From [Eubacterium] saphenum (GTDB lineage Bacteria > Bacillota > Clostridia > Lachnospirales > Anaerotignaceae), in NCBI GenBank assembly GCA_004557645.1, contig SFGI01000009.1:1-57577 (forward strand): 57,577 bases of DNA. Reading direction: 5' to 3'. The notes beneath the pieces were generated by a model. That model searched no databases and had not been told where the DNA came from. It saw only the letters and a program-made list of their open reading frames with translations. The position numbers and the translations under genes were made by a program. This document shows positions 34,728 through 42,678 of the stretch, one piece after another; position 1 is the stretch's first letter, and every line of letters starts with the position of its first letter.

Positions 34728-36488
34728 ATGCGTAGAACGAAGATCGTCTGCACGTTGGGTCCTGCTACGAATGACGTGGAGATCATGAAGAAATTGATCG
34801 AAAACGGTTTGGATGCCGCACGAATCAATTTTTCCCATGGAACCTATGAAAGTCATGCAGAAACCATTGCGAAACTGAAACAGGCCAGAGAGGAACTGAA
34901 TGCCCCCATCCCTCTGATCCTGGATACCAAAGGTCCTGAGATCCGTATCAAGACCTTCAAGGAAGGCAAAGTAAGACTGGAAGAGGATGCCCAGTTCACC
35001 CTGACCACAAGGGAGGTGGAAGGGGATGAAACCATCGTTTCCGTGACCTATGCAGACTTGCCGAAGGATCTGCAGAAGGGCTCCCGTGTCCTGATCGATG
35101 ATGGGCTGATCGAATTGAGGGTAGACAGCATTGAAGATACAGATGTCCATTGTACTGTCATCAACGGCGGCAATGTCAGCTCCCGAAAGGGTGTGAATCT
35201 GCCCGGGGTAAAGGTGAATCTGCCTTCTTTGATGGAAAAAGATATTTCTGATTTGAAATTTGGCGTGGAAAACGGCTTCGATATCGTAGCGGCATCCTTC
35301 ATCCGCTCTGCGGCAGACGTTGTGAATATCCGCAGGGTTCTGGAAGAAAACGGCGGTGAAAATATCCACATCATCTCCAAGATCGAAAATCAGGAGGGTG
35401 TGGAAAATATCGACAGTATTCTGGAGGTTTCCGATGGCATTATGGTTGCCAGAGGGGACCTGGGGGTAGAGATCCCCCCGGAAGAAGTACCCCTGGTTCA
35501 GAAAAGGCTGATCGCCAAAGCCAATATGCGGGGCAAACCAGTTATTACAGCTACACAAATGCTGGAAAGCATGGTACACAGCCCCAGACCCACCAGAGCA
35601 GAAGCCAACGACGTTGCCAATGCTATCTTTGACGGCAGCGACGCCATCATGCTTTCTGGGGAAACGGCGGCCGGTGCTTATCCCCTAGAGGCCGTGGAGA
35701 CCATGGCTCGTATCGCCAAAAAAACGGAAAGCAGTATCGATTACGGCAGCAAAATGGTGGGCATCACAGAGCCTGCCAGAGTGAATATCACAAATGCCAT
35801 CAGCAGAGCAGCCTGCAATGCGGCGGCAGAACTGAACACAGCGGCAATCTCCACCATTACCCGTTCCGGCTTTACGGCAAGGATGATCTCCAAGCATCGT
35901 CCTGTCTGCCCTCTGCTGGCAAGCACATCCGATGAACGGGTATGGAGACAGATGAACCTGATCTGGGGCTGCAAGCCCTTGCTGTATCATGGGGAGCTGC
36001 CCAAGGGCGGTGTATTCGATACAGCCCTGAAGATCGCAGTCAGCAGCGGTATGCTGAAAAACGGCGATACCGTCGTATCTGCACTGGGGATGCCTCTGGG
36101 CTTCAGCGGTGCCACAAACACCCTCCGCGTGGATATCGTGGGCGATGTCCTTTGCAAGGGCAAGGGCGTTGGCACAAAGAAGGTCAGCGGCACAGCCAGA
36201 GTCATCACCACCCGGGATGGTGTGGAACGCACCTTCCACAAGGGCGATATTCTGGTGACCACAGCCACAGACAGCAGCTTTATGCCCTATATCCAGAAGG
36301 CCGCAGCCATTGTGGTAGGCCCTATGGATCAGAATGTGGATTGCCATGCGGAGATCGCCGGCAGTGCCCTGGATATCCCTGTTATCGTCTGCAATGCCAA
36401 GGTAGTGGATTTTATCCCCGCCCATTCCCTCATCACAGTGGATGGGGAGAAAGGCTTTGTTTATAAGGGGATTCCCAAAGAAGACTAA
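34728..36488 (+). CDS. pyk: Pyruvate kinase with C-terminal PEP-utiliser domain
   Basis: The 586-residue protein matches the longer Firmicutes form. Residues 1-470 are the catalytic core: RTKIVCTLGPATNDVE start, NFSHGTYESH, the metal site DTKGPEIR, the catalytic Lys in ISKIENQEGV and MVARGDLGVEIP, and ITATQMLESM. Residues 480-586 form the extra phosphohistidine-like domain (GTARVITTRDG, AAAIVVGPMD). The histidine-swivel TSH motif is absent, as usual for this domain. It makes pyruvate and ATP from PEP. The gene order pfkA-pyk is common in Firmicutes. Confidence 0.97.
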   Translation: MRRTKIVCTLGPATNDVEIMKKLIENGLDAARINFSHGTYESHAETIAKLKQAREELNAPIPLILDTKGPEIRIKTFKEGKVRLEEDAQFTLTTREVEGDETIVSVTYADLPKDLQKGSRVLIDDGLIELRVDSIEDTDVHCTVINGGNVSSRKGVNLPGVKVNLPSLMEKDISDLKFGVENGFDIVAASFIRSAADVVNIRRVLEENGGENIHIISKIENQEGVENIDSILEVSDGIMVARGDLGVEIPPEEVPLVQKRLIAKANMRGKPVITATQMLESMVHSPRPTRAEANDVANAIFDGSDAIMLSGETAAGAYPLEAVETMARIAKKTESSIDYGSKMVGITEPARVNITNAISRAACNAAAELNTAAISTITRSGFTARMISKHRPVCPLLASTSDERVWRQMNLIWGCKPLLYHGELPKGGVFDTALKIAVSSGMLKNGDTVVSALGMPLGFSGATNTLRVDIVGDVLCKGKGVGTKKVSGTARVITTRDGVERTFHKGDILVTTATDSSFMPYIQKAAAIVVGPMDQNVDCHAEIAGSALDIPVIVCNAKVVDFIPAHSLITVDGEKGFVYKGIPKED

Positions 36489-36496
36489 ATGAAAAG

Positions 36497-36668
36497 AAAG
36501 CCGCACTGCGTCATTGGGCGATAAATCGCCCTAGCCGAAGGAGGCAAAGCCTCCTCCATGGGATGTCCCGAAATAAGAAAACATTTTGTAAAAGAGAAAA
36601 ATCGAAAGAAACCTTGATTTCAAGCATTTCTTTCGATTTTTTATTTTCTTATCGGGACTCCTCTAAGG
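36497..36668. repeat. Structured repeat R2, copy 1
   Basis: AAGCCGCACTGCG (36497-36509) leads in. GTCCCG plus ATAAGAAAA (36564-36580) pairs with TTTTCTTAT plus CGGGAC (36643-36657). Inside, ATCGAAAGAAA/TTTCTTTCGAT (36600-36610 with 36626-36636) and CTTGA/TCAAG form a long hairpin. Compared with copy 2 it has an extra block of about 50 nt with two small hairpins (36513-36559). It follows pyk and may also terminate transcription. The rest of the region up to 36859 is AT-rich with no other feature I can name. Confidence 0.8.
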
Positions 36669-36859
36669 ACCTGTTCATTCTGGTTGCTTACCGCTTTTTG
36701 TATGATTTTTAAATTCAAAATACTGAATGAAAAAGTTGACAGAAATTGTACGTGCAATAGGCACAAAAGTCTCTGTTAGGCGGTCGAATTTTGTTTGATT
36801 TGTTCGGATATTTGTACAAAAATATCATAATTTGAGTGGTTTTTTGTCGAAATGGTGAA

Positions 36860-36888
36860 TTGACGGAATCTTAATGGAATGTTAATAT
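36860..36888 (+). promoter_or_regulatory. Promoter upstream of the DUF819 gene
   Basis: TTGACG (36860-36865), a 17-nt spacer and TAATAT (36883-36888) match a sigma-A promoter. The leader is about 110 nt, AT-rich and without an obvious fold. Confidence 0.6.
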
Positions 36889-37004
36889 ATATGACATAAG
36901 TTCAGGATATTGAATTCATTTATCCATTTTAATGAATCTATCGCAATTATAAAAATATCCGGGGCTTATAAATAAAAATCTTATATTTATAGGAGGGAAA
37001 TTTT

Positions 37005-38216
37005 ATGAACACTTTGATTAGTGGCGACAACACATGGGCTTTGATGGCTATCACATGTGGCTGGGCTGCATTCTCTATTTATGCAGAACAGACATGGAAA
37101 TGGGCATCCAAAGTATCCGGGGCCATTGTTGCGCTGGTAGGCGCACTGGTTCTGACAAACCTGGGTATCATCCCTACAAACTGCGTATGGTTCGATGATA
37201 TCTGCTGGGGCTTCGCGGTTCCTATGGCGATCCCTATGCTGCTGCTGAGCTGCGACATCCGTAAGATCGGTAGAGAAGCAGGGAAAATCCTGATTCTGTT
37301 CCTGATCGGTGCCGTTGGTACAACAGTAGGCGCGATCCTGGGCTACAAGCTTCTGGGCGGTGCCGTAGAACATCTGTCCGGCGTAGCTTCTATTATGACA
37401 GGTTCCTACATCGGCGGTACAGTAAACTTTGCGGCTCTGTCCGACTCTTTCAACGTACCCGGTGAAACCGTATCTGCTGCAGTAGTAGCCGATAACCTGC
37501 TGATGACACTGTACTTCTTTGTACTGATCATGATCCCCAGCATCAAATTCTTTGCAAACAAATTCAAACATCCCCACATTGACGAAGTGAATGCAAGAGG
37601 CGTGGATGAAGAAGCAAAAACACAGGCTGCTGCTTACTGGGGCAAAAAACCCATCTCCCTGATGGATATTGCTATCAACGTAGCTATCAGCGTTATCATC
37701 GTTTGTGTTTCTACACAGATCGCAGCAATTCTGTCCGATGTGATCCCTAAAACAAACGTTGTAACAAGCATTCTGAACGGTCTGTTTGGTAACAAATACC
37801 TGATCCTGACAACACTGACAATGATCATTGCGACAATCTTCGCAAAACCTCTGGAAGGTCTGTCCGGCTCTCAGGAAATCGGTACATACCTGATCTACCT
37901 GTTCTTCTTTGCCATCGGCGCACCCGCATCCATCAAAGCGATCTTCCTGAACGCTCCTCTGCTGCTGGTATTCTGTGCCATCATGGTAGTTGTAAACATG
38001 CTGTTCTGCTTCATCTTCGGCAAACTGCTGAAATTCGACCTGGAAGATTGTATCTTGGCTTCCAACGCATGTATCGGCGGCCCCACAACAGCTGCTGCTA
38101 TGGCGATCTCCAAAGGCTGGGTAAAACTGGTTGGTCCTATCATGCTGGTAGGTACACTGGGTTACGTAGTAGGTACATACTTCGGTACATTTGTAGGTCA
38201 GTTCCTGGGTGCGTAA
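37005..38216 (+). CDS. DUF819-family integral membrane protein, probable transporter
   Basis: The 403-residue protein has about ten to eleven hydrophobic segments. GAVGTTVGAILGYKLLGG, MTGSYIGGTVNFAALSDSF and ASNACIGGPTTAAAMAISKG are repeated half-motifs typical of DUF819 (YjcL-like) proteins. These resemble inverted-repeat secondary carriers. It is followed by two M19 dipeptidases, so transport of a dipeptide, peptidoglycan fragment or related compound is a reasonable guess. Strong codon bias indicates good expression. GGAGGG precedes the ATG. Confidence 0.85.
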   Translation: MNTLISGDNTWALMAITCGWAAFSIYAEQTWKWASKVSGAIVALVGALVLTNLGIIPTNCVWFDDICWGFAVPMAIPMLLLSCDIRKIGREAGKILILFLIGAVGTTVGAILGYKLLGGAVEHLSGVASIMTGSYIGGTVNFAALSDSFNVPGETVSAAVVADNLLMTLYFFVLIMIPSIKFFANKFKHPHIDEVNARGVDEEAKTQAAAYWGKKPISLMDIAINVAISVIIVCVSTQIAAILSDVIPKTNVVTSILNGLFGNKYLILTTLTMIIATIFAKPLEGLSGSQEIGTYLIYLFFFAIGAPASIKAIFLNAPLLLVFCAIMVVVNMLFCFIFGKLLKFDLEDCILASNACIGGPTTAAAMAISKGWVKLVGPIMLVGTLGYVVGTYFGTFVGQFLGA

Positions 38217-38259
38217 GCATAGACTGATTCAGGTCTGAAAAAGAAAGAAGGCAAAAATC

Positions 38260-39231
38260 ATGATTTTCGATGGACATAGTGATATTTTTACGGACGTGAC
38301 CGTTCGTAGACTGAAAGGCGAAACCCAGGTACTGAAAAACCATCACCTGCCTCGCCTGAGAAAAGGGAATATTGAAGGGAGCTGCTTCGTTCTGTGGATC
38401 GATCCTCCCTATGATGCAGATCCTTCCAAAAGATTGGGCGAACTGATGCAGTGCATCAAAGACGAAATGGCTGAATGCGAAGAAGCTGTTATCGTAAAAA
38501 ATATCAAAGAAATCGAAGAAGCGAAAAAAGCTGGCAAATTCTATATCCTGCCCGGTCTGGAAGGCCTTTCCGGCATCGGCAAGGATGTGGATAAGATCGA
38601 CGAGCTGTATGACTTTGGCTGCCGCCATGCCATGCTGTCCTGGAATGAACAGAATGACCTGGCAACCGGCACAAAGGGCGACCCCAACCGTGGGTTGACA
38701 GAGCTGGGCAAGAAAGCTGTGAGAAAGCTCCATGACAAGCACATGCTGGTGGATGTTTCCCATACCAATGAACGTACCTTCTGGGATATGGCAAAGGTGG
38801 GCGGCGGCCCTCTGATGGCATCCCATTCCAATGCAAGAGCCTTGGCAGATGTGGTAAGAAACCTGACAGACTGCCAGCTGCTGGAAATCAGAGATACCAA
38901 TGGTATTGTTGGGCTGAATTCCTTCAATATGCTGGTAGATAAGGATATCAAGGAACAGACAGTGGATGGTCTGATCCGCCATGCGGATTATATTGCCAAC
39001 AAGATCGGCGTGGAACATCTGGCCTTTGGCTTTGACTTCTGCGAATTCTTGGATGACGAAGCAAACGCTTCCTTCTGCGACCAGGAAAATACCTTTACGG
39101 TAGGCCTGGAGGACTGCACACATGTTCCTTTCATGGTAGAAAAAATGAAGAAAGCCGGTTTCAGCGACAAGGAACTGGAAATGATTTCTCGTGGCAACTG
39201 GATGAATCTGATTCAGAGAGTCATCGGCTAA
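38260..39231 (+). CDS. Membrane-dipeptidase family (M19) enzyme, first copy
   Basis: The 323-residue protein belongs to the M19 renal dipeptidase family. Metal ligands are visible in order: FDGHSD (His and Asp) at the start, the Glu of LPGLEGLSGIG, the His of VDVSHTNE, and the His of MASHSNARAL; the Asp of GFDF follows. It has no signal peptide, so it acts in the cytoplasm and hydrolyses dipeptides, possibly D-amino-acid containing ones. It lies 43 nt after the DUF819 gene and is probably cotranscribed. A terminator and repeat R1 copy B separate it from a close paralogue. Confidence 0.93.
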   Translation: MIFDGHSDIFTDVTVRRLKGETQVLKNHHLPRLRKGNIEGSCFVLWIDPPYDADPSKRLGELMQCIKDEMAECEEAVIVKNIKEIEEAKKAGKFYILPGLEGLSGIGKDVDKIDELYDFGCRHAMLSWNEQNDLATGTKGDPNRGLTELGKKAVRKLHDKHMLVDVSHTNERTFWDMAKVGGGPLMASHSNARALADVVRNLTDCQLLEIRDTNGIVGLNSFNMLVDKDIKEQTVDGLIRHADYIANKIGVEHLAFGFDFCEFLDDEANASFCDQENTFTVGLEDCTHVPFMVEKMKKAGFSDKELEMISRGNWMNLIQRVIG

Positions 39232-39252
39232 GCCGAACTTTTTCAAAGGATA

Positions 39253-39292
39253 AAAAAGACCGAGAGGCTCGATGGAGTTTCTCGGTCTTTTT
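39253..39292 (+). terminator. Terminator between the two dipeptidase genes
   Basis: AAAAAGACCGAGA pairs with TCTCGGTCTTTTT around a 14-nt loop. Repeat R1 copy B begins 7 nt after the T-tract. Confidence 0.85.
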
Positions 39293-39298
39293 GTACAA

Positions 39299-39427
39299 GC
39301 GGAGAAAACCCTTTTGGAAATCTAAAACGATAAAAGATTGCTTGCAAGATTGGACCGTTTTAGATGACAAAAGCAGATTTGCGGAGCAAATCAATGAATA
39401 AGGCGGAGCCTTATGAATGGTTTTAAG
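39299..39427 (+). repeat. Structured repeat R1, copy B
   Basis: AAAACC (39305-39310) pairs with GGTTTT (39419-39424) to close the element. CTTTTG/CAAAAG (39311-39316 with 39368-39373) and ATCTAAAACG/CGTTTTAGAT (39320-39329 with 39356-39365) form the central stem, with tip TGCTTGCA (39339-39346). GATTTGC-GGA-GCAAATC (39376-39392) and ATAAGGC-GGA-GCCTTAT (39398-39414) follow. The two middle hairpins of copies A and C are absent. Confidence 0.85.
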
Positions 39428-39455
39428 GTGAAACAGAAGAGAAAAGAGGGATACA

Positions 39456-40427
39456 ATGATTTTTGATGGACACAGCGATATTTTCAGTGATGTTAGATAT
39501 AAAAGAGAAGCAGGCGAAACACAGGTGCTGAAAAATCACCATCTGGAAAGGCTGCAGAAGGGCGGCATCGGCGGTGCCTGCTTCGTGATCTGGGCAGATA
39601 CCTTCAATGGATTTGATCCCAAGGATGAAATGGATGCCATCGTGAAAGCCTTGCAGGCAGAAATGGCAGAAACAGAGGATTTTGTTCTGGTACATAATAG
39701 AGCAGAGGTGGAAGCGGCAGAAAAAGCCGGCAAATTTGCCATCCTGCTGGGCATCGAGGGCTTGGCCGGCATTGGCGAGGACCTGAGCAAGATCGACGCC
39801 CTGTATGAAGTAGGCACCCGCCATGCCATGCTGACATGGAACGAAGAAAACGCTCTGGCAACAGGCGTAAAAGGCAACCCCGACAGAGGCGTGACAGATC
39901 TGGGCAGAAAAGCCATCAAGAAAATTCAGGATAAGAAAATGATTCTGGACGTTTCCCACCTGAATGAAAAATCCTTCTGGGATGTGATCGACGCTTCCAA
40001 TGGCCCTATCCTTGCATCCCATTCCAATGCAAAAGCTTTGGCTGGCGCAGCAAGAAACCTGACAGATGATCAGCTGAAAGCCATCCGTGATACAAATGGT
40101 CTGGTAGGGCTGAATGCGTTCAATGATTTTATCAGTGATATCAGAGAAGAACAGGATGTAGACCATCTGGTAAACCACGCATCCTACATTGCAGATAAAA
40201 TCGGCGTGGAACACCTGGGCTTTGGCTTCGACTTTTTTGAATTCCTGAATACGGATTTCATGAAGAGCTACAGCGATCAGGATGATTCCCTGCTGAGAGG
40301 CATGGAGGATTGCTCCAAGGTTCCTGTTTTGTTGGAAAAAATGAGAAAAGCAGGCTTTACGGAAAAAGATCTGGAAATGATCAGCGGCGGCAACTGGCTG
40401 AATCTGATCCAGAGAGTGATGGGCTGA
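39456..40427 (+). CDS. Membrane-dipeptidase family (M19) enzyme, second copy
   Basis: This 323-residue protein has the same length and motifs as its upstream paralogue: FDGHSD, LLGIEGLAGIG, LDVSHLNEKSFWDV, LASHSNAKAL and GFDFFEFL. The two are clearly a tandem duplication that has since diverged, mostly at the substrate side and C-terminus. It is cytoplasmic with no signal peptide. AAGAGAGGG precedes the ATG at 39456. The metal ligands are intact in both copies, so both are probably active, perhaps on different dipeptides. Confidence 0.93.
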   Translation: MIFDGHSDIFSDVRYKREAGETQVLKNHHLERLQKGGIGGACFVIWADTFNGFDPKDEMDAIVKALQAEMAETEDFVLVHNRAEVEAAEKAGKFAILLGIEGLAGIGEDLSKIDALYEVGTRHAMLTWNEENALATGVKGNPDRGVTDLGRKAIKKIQDKKMILDVSHLNEKSFWDVIDASNGPILASHSNAKALAGAARNLTDDQLKAIRDTNGLVGLNAFNDFISDIREEQDVDHLVNHASYIADKIGVEHLGFGFDFFEFLNTDFMKSYSDQDDSLLRGMEDCSKVPVLLEKMRKAGFTEKDLEMISGGNWLNLIQRVMG

Positions 40428-40433
40428 AAAGAA

Positions 40434-40472
40434 TAAAAAAGAACCCGAGGATTCCTCGGGTTTTTCTTTTTT
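40434..40472. terminator. Bidirectional terminator between dipeptidase and regulator genes
   Basis: AACCCGAGG (40442-40450), ATT and CCTCGGGTT (40454-40462) are flanked by A-rich sequence on the left and T-rich sequence on the right. It serves both converging genes. Confidence 0.85.
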
Positions 40473-41022
40473 AGAAGAACTTGGGCGTCATGGCCCAGAT
40501 AGAGACACAGTCTTCTTCTCCATTATTGATGTATTTATGGGGCAGGGAACTGTCAAAATAGATACTGTCCCCTTCCTGAAGGATATAGTCCTTGCCGTTG
40601 AGGAAAACTGTCAGGGTGCCTTTCAGCACATAGCCGCATTCTTCTCCTTCATGGCTGAGGGCTTTCTTTTCATAGGAATACCCGCTTTTCAGGGTGATTT
40701 CCATCATATCCATAGCGCGGTCAGACCGAGTGGGGTGGAGCAACTTATAATAGCTGCTGTCATGATGGGTCACAATGGTTTGATGTTCCCCTTTGCGGAT
40801 CACGAAATGTTCTTCTGCAGGCTCTTCGTGGAAGAAATAGTTGATATTGGTATCCAGTGCCTTTGCCAAACGCCACAAACTGGTGACGGAAGGAACCACA
40901 AGATCCCGTTCGATCTGGCTGATGAGGCCTGTGCTGACATCGGAAAGCTTGGAAAGTTCGGCAATACTCAGTTTTTTTTCTGTTCGAAGTTGCTTTAATT
41001 TTCCGCCGATCATAATATCCAT
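40471..41022 (-). CDS. XRE-family regulator with C-terminal cupin domain
   Basis: The 183-residue protein has an N-terminal helix-turn-helix (GGKLKQLRTEKKLSIAELSK, LISQIERDLVVPSVTSLWRL) and a C-terminal cupin barrel from about residue 105 (HEGEECGYVLKGTLTVFLNG, YFDSSLPHKYINNG). This layout is typical of PuuR/SinR-like repressors that sense small ligands. AAGGAGG lies upstream of the ATG at 41022. It converges on the DUF819-dipeptidase genes and is a candidate regulator of them, but no operator was identified. Confidence 0.92.
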   Translation of the reverse strand: MDIMIGGKLKQLRTEKKLSIAELSKLSDVSTGLISQIERDLVVPSVTSLWRLAKALDTNINYFFHEEPAEEHFVIRKGEHQTIVTHHDSSYYKLLHPTRSDRAMDMMEITLKSGYSYEKKALSHEGEECGYVLKGTLTVFLNGKDYILQEGDSIYFDSSLPHKYINNGEEDCVSIWAMTPKFF

Positions 41023-41232
41023 AGAAGCTTCCCTCCTTGCTTTCTATATAATATGTTTCAATTCATTTTAGCACTTTTGGAAAATGGGAGCAACTATTTT
41101 TTCCGTAAAGAAAAGATGAAAACAAAGGAAGAGAACAGGAAAGGGATTTCCCTGTTTTCGTTGCAAATGAGGGATTTCTATGCTATGATAGGAAAGATTA
41201 TATTGAGAAAGAATACACAGAAGGAGAATATT

Positions 41233-41532
41233 ATGTTAACTAGTAAACAGAGAGCATTCCTGCGTGGGATGGCAAATGGTATCGATGCGATTTTCCAGGT
41301 AGGCAAAAACGGCGTGACACCTGAACTGAGAGACACAGTACACAATGCATTGGAAGCCAGAGAACTGGTAAAGATCAGCGTTTTGGACAATAATATGCTG
41401 GGCGCAAGAGAAGCGGCAGAAATGCTGGCAAGCAGAACGGGGGCAGAAGTGGTGCAGGTCATCGGCAATAAATTTGTGCTGTATCGCCCTGCGAAAAAGC
41501 CTGTGATCGAATTGCCTCCCGTAAAAAAATAA
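41233..41532 (+). CDS. yhbY: YhbY-family RNA-binding protein (CRM domain)
   Basis: The 99-residue protein is a single CRM/YhbY domain. LTSKQRAFLRGMANGIDAIF and VGKNGVTPELRDTVHNALEA are the conserved start, and the GxxG-type RNA loop is in LDNNMLGAREAAEMLAS. It binds pre-ribosomal RNA and helps large-subunit assembly. AAGGAG at 41221-41226 sets the ATG at 41233. In Firmicutes it often precedes nadD and yqeK, as here. Confidence 0.93.
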   Translation: MLTSKQRAFLRGMANGIDAIFQVGKNGVTPELRDTVHNALEARELVKISVLDNNMLGAREAAEMLASRTGAEVVQVIGNKFVLYRPAKKPVIELPPVKK

Positions 41533-41554
41533 AATCAAAAAAGAGGGGGAGACT

Positions 41555-42678
41555 ATGGCAAATATGTTCGACTATCTGACTTGCGGGGAGACCTGACTTT
41601 GTCCCAGTCTCCTTTTCAGGATGTGGATTCCTTGATTTTATCCACATTGGCATACGTGTTTTTTGACGGCATCTTGTCGGAAAGCATGGAAGAGACGGTT
41701 ACCATCGCCCAAGCGGCAGAATTGTATTTTGCCCGCCCCCGGGAGGTTTGGAAATCCAGGGTGGAGGAGGACTGGGAACTGCTGAAGTATCTGGCGGAAA
41801 GCCAGCGCTTTTCCAAAATGGAATTATGCGGCTATGTGAATAAGCTGGATTTTGCGGCGGAAAAGCAGTTTTCTGCCCTGACCATTCTGACGGGGGATGA
41901 TATGGCTTTTGTGGCATATCGGGGAACGGATTCTTCCTCCGTCGGCTGGAAAGAGGATTTCAACATGAGCTTTATGGATATGGTCCCTTCTCAGCAGGAA
42001 GCAGGCATCTATCTTTGCCGGGCGGCAGAGCATTTTTCGGGAAAGCTGCGGGTGGGCGGCCACTCCAAAGGCGGCAATCTGGCGGTTTTTGCGGCATCCA
42101 TGTGCCCCGAAAAGGTGCAGGAGCGGATTGTAGCAGTGTATAACCATGATGGCCCCGGCTTTCGGGAAGGGATGCTGCAAAGAGAAGGCTACCGCGCCAT
42201 GCTGCCAAGAGTGCAGACCTTTGTGCCTCAGTCCTCGGTGATCGGGATGCTGTTGGAGCATGAAGAAGAGTATGTAGTCATCCGCAGCAGCCAGAAGGGC
42301 ATCATGCAGCACGATCCCTATTCCTGGGAGATTCTTGGAAAGGATTTTGTGCGGCTGGAAGCCCTGATGGAAAAGAGCCGATTGTTGGATCGAACGGTGA
42401 AAGCATGGCTGAACGACCTGCCGGAGGAACAGCGGGAAAAATTTGTTGATGCGGTGTATGAAGGCATCTCCATCCTGCCGGTGGATGCCTTTGGGGAAAT
42501 ACAGATCTCTCCCAAAATCGCGCTGCAGGCACTGCGTACCTGGGGCGATGAGGAGGAAGAAACGAAAAAGATCATCGGGGATTCTTTGAAGCTGCTGCTG
42601 CAGGCGGCAATAGAAACGGCCCGGGAATATACGACCCTGCCCAAGCTGGGCAATTGGGAAAGAAGGAACGAAAAATGA
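41555..42678 (+). CDS. Mbeg1-like (DUF2974) alpha/beta hydrolase with an apparent 1-nt frameshift near its start
   Basis: The family normally starts MANxFDYLxWRGDLT. Here an ATG at 41555 after GGGGGAG reads MANMFDYLTC and hits a stop at 41594. The frame from 41581 reads RGDLTLSQSPFQDVDSLILS and runs to 42678. One missing G at about 41582-41584 (TTGCGG for TTGGCGG) explains this. The remaining 365 residues carry the lipase motif GGHSKGGN with the nucleophile Ser and FVAYRGTDSSSVGWKEDFNM. The function of the family is unknown; serine hydrolase activity is likely. Alternatively the frameshift is a sequencing error, or a TTG start at 41581 is used. The stop overlaps the nadD-yqeK start. Confidence 0.85.
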
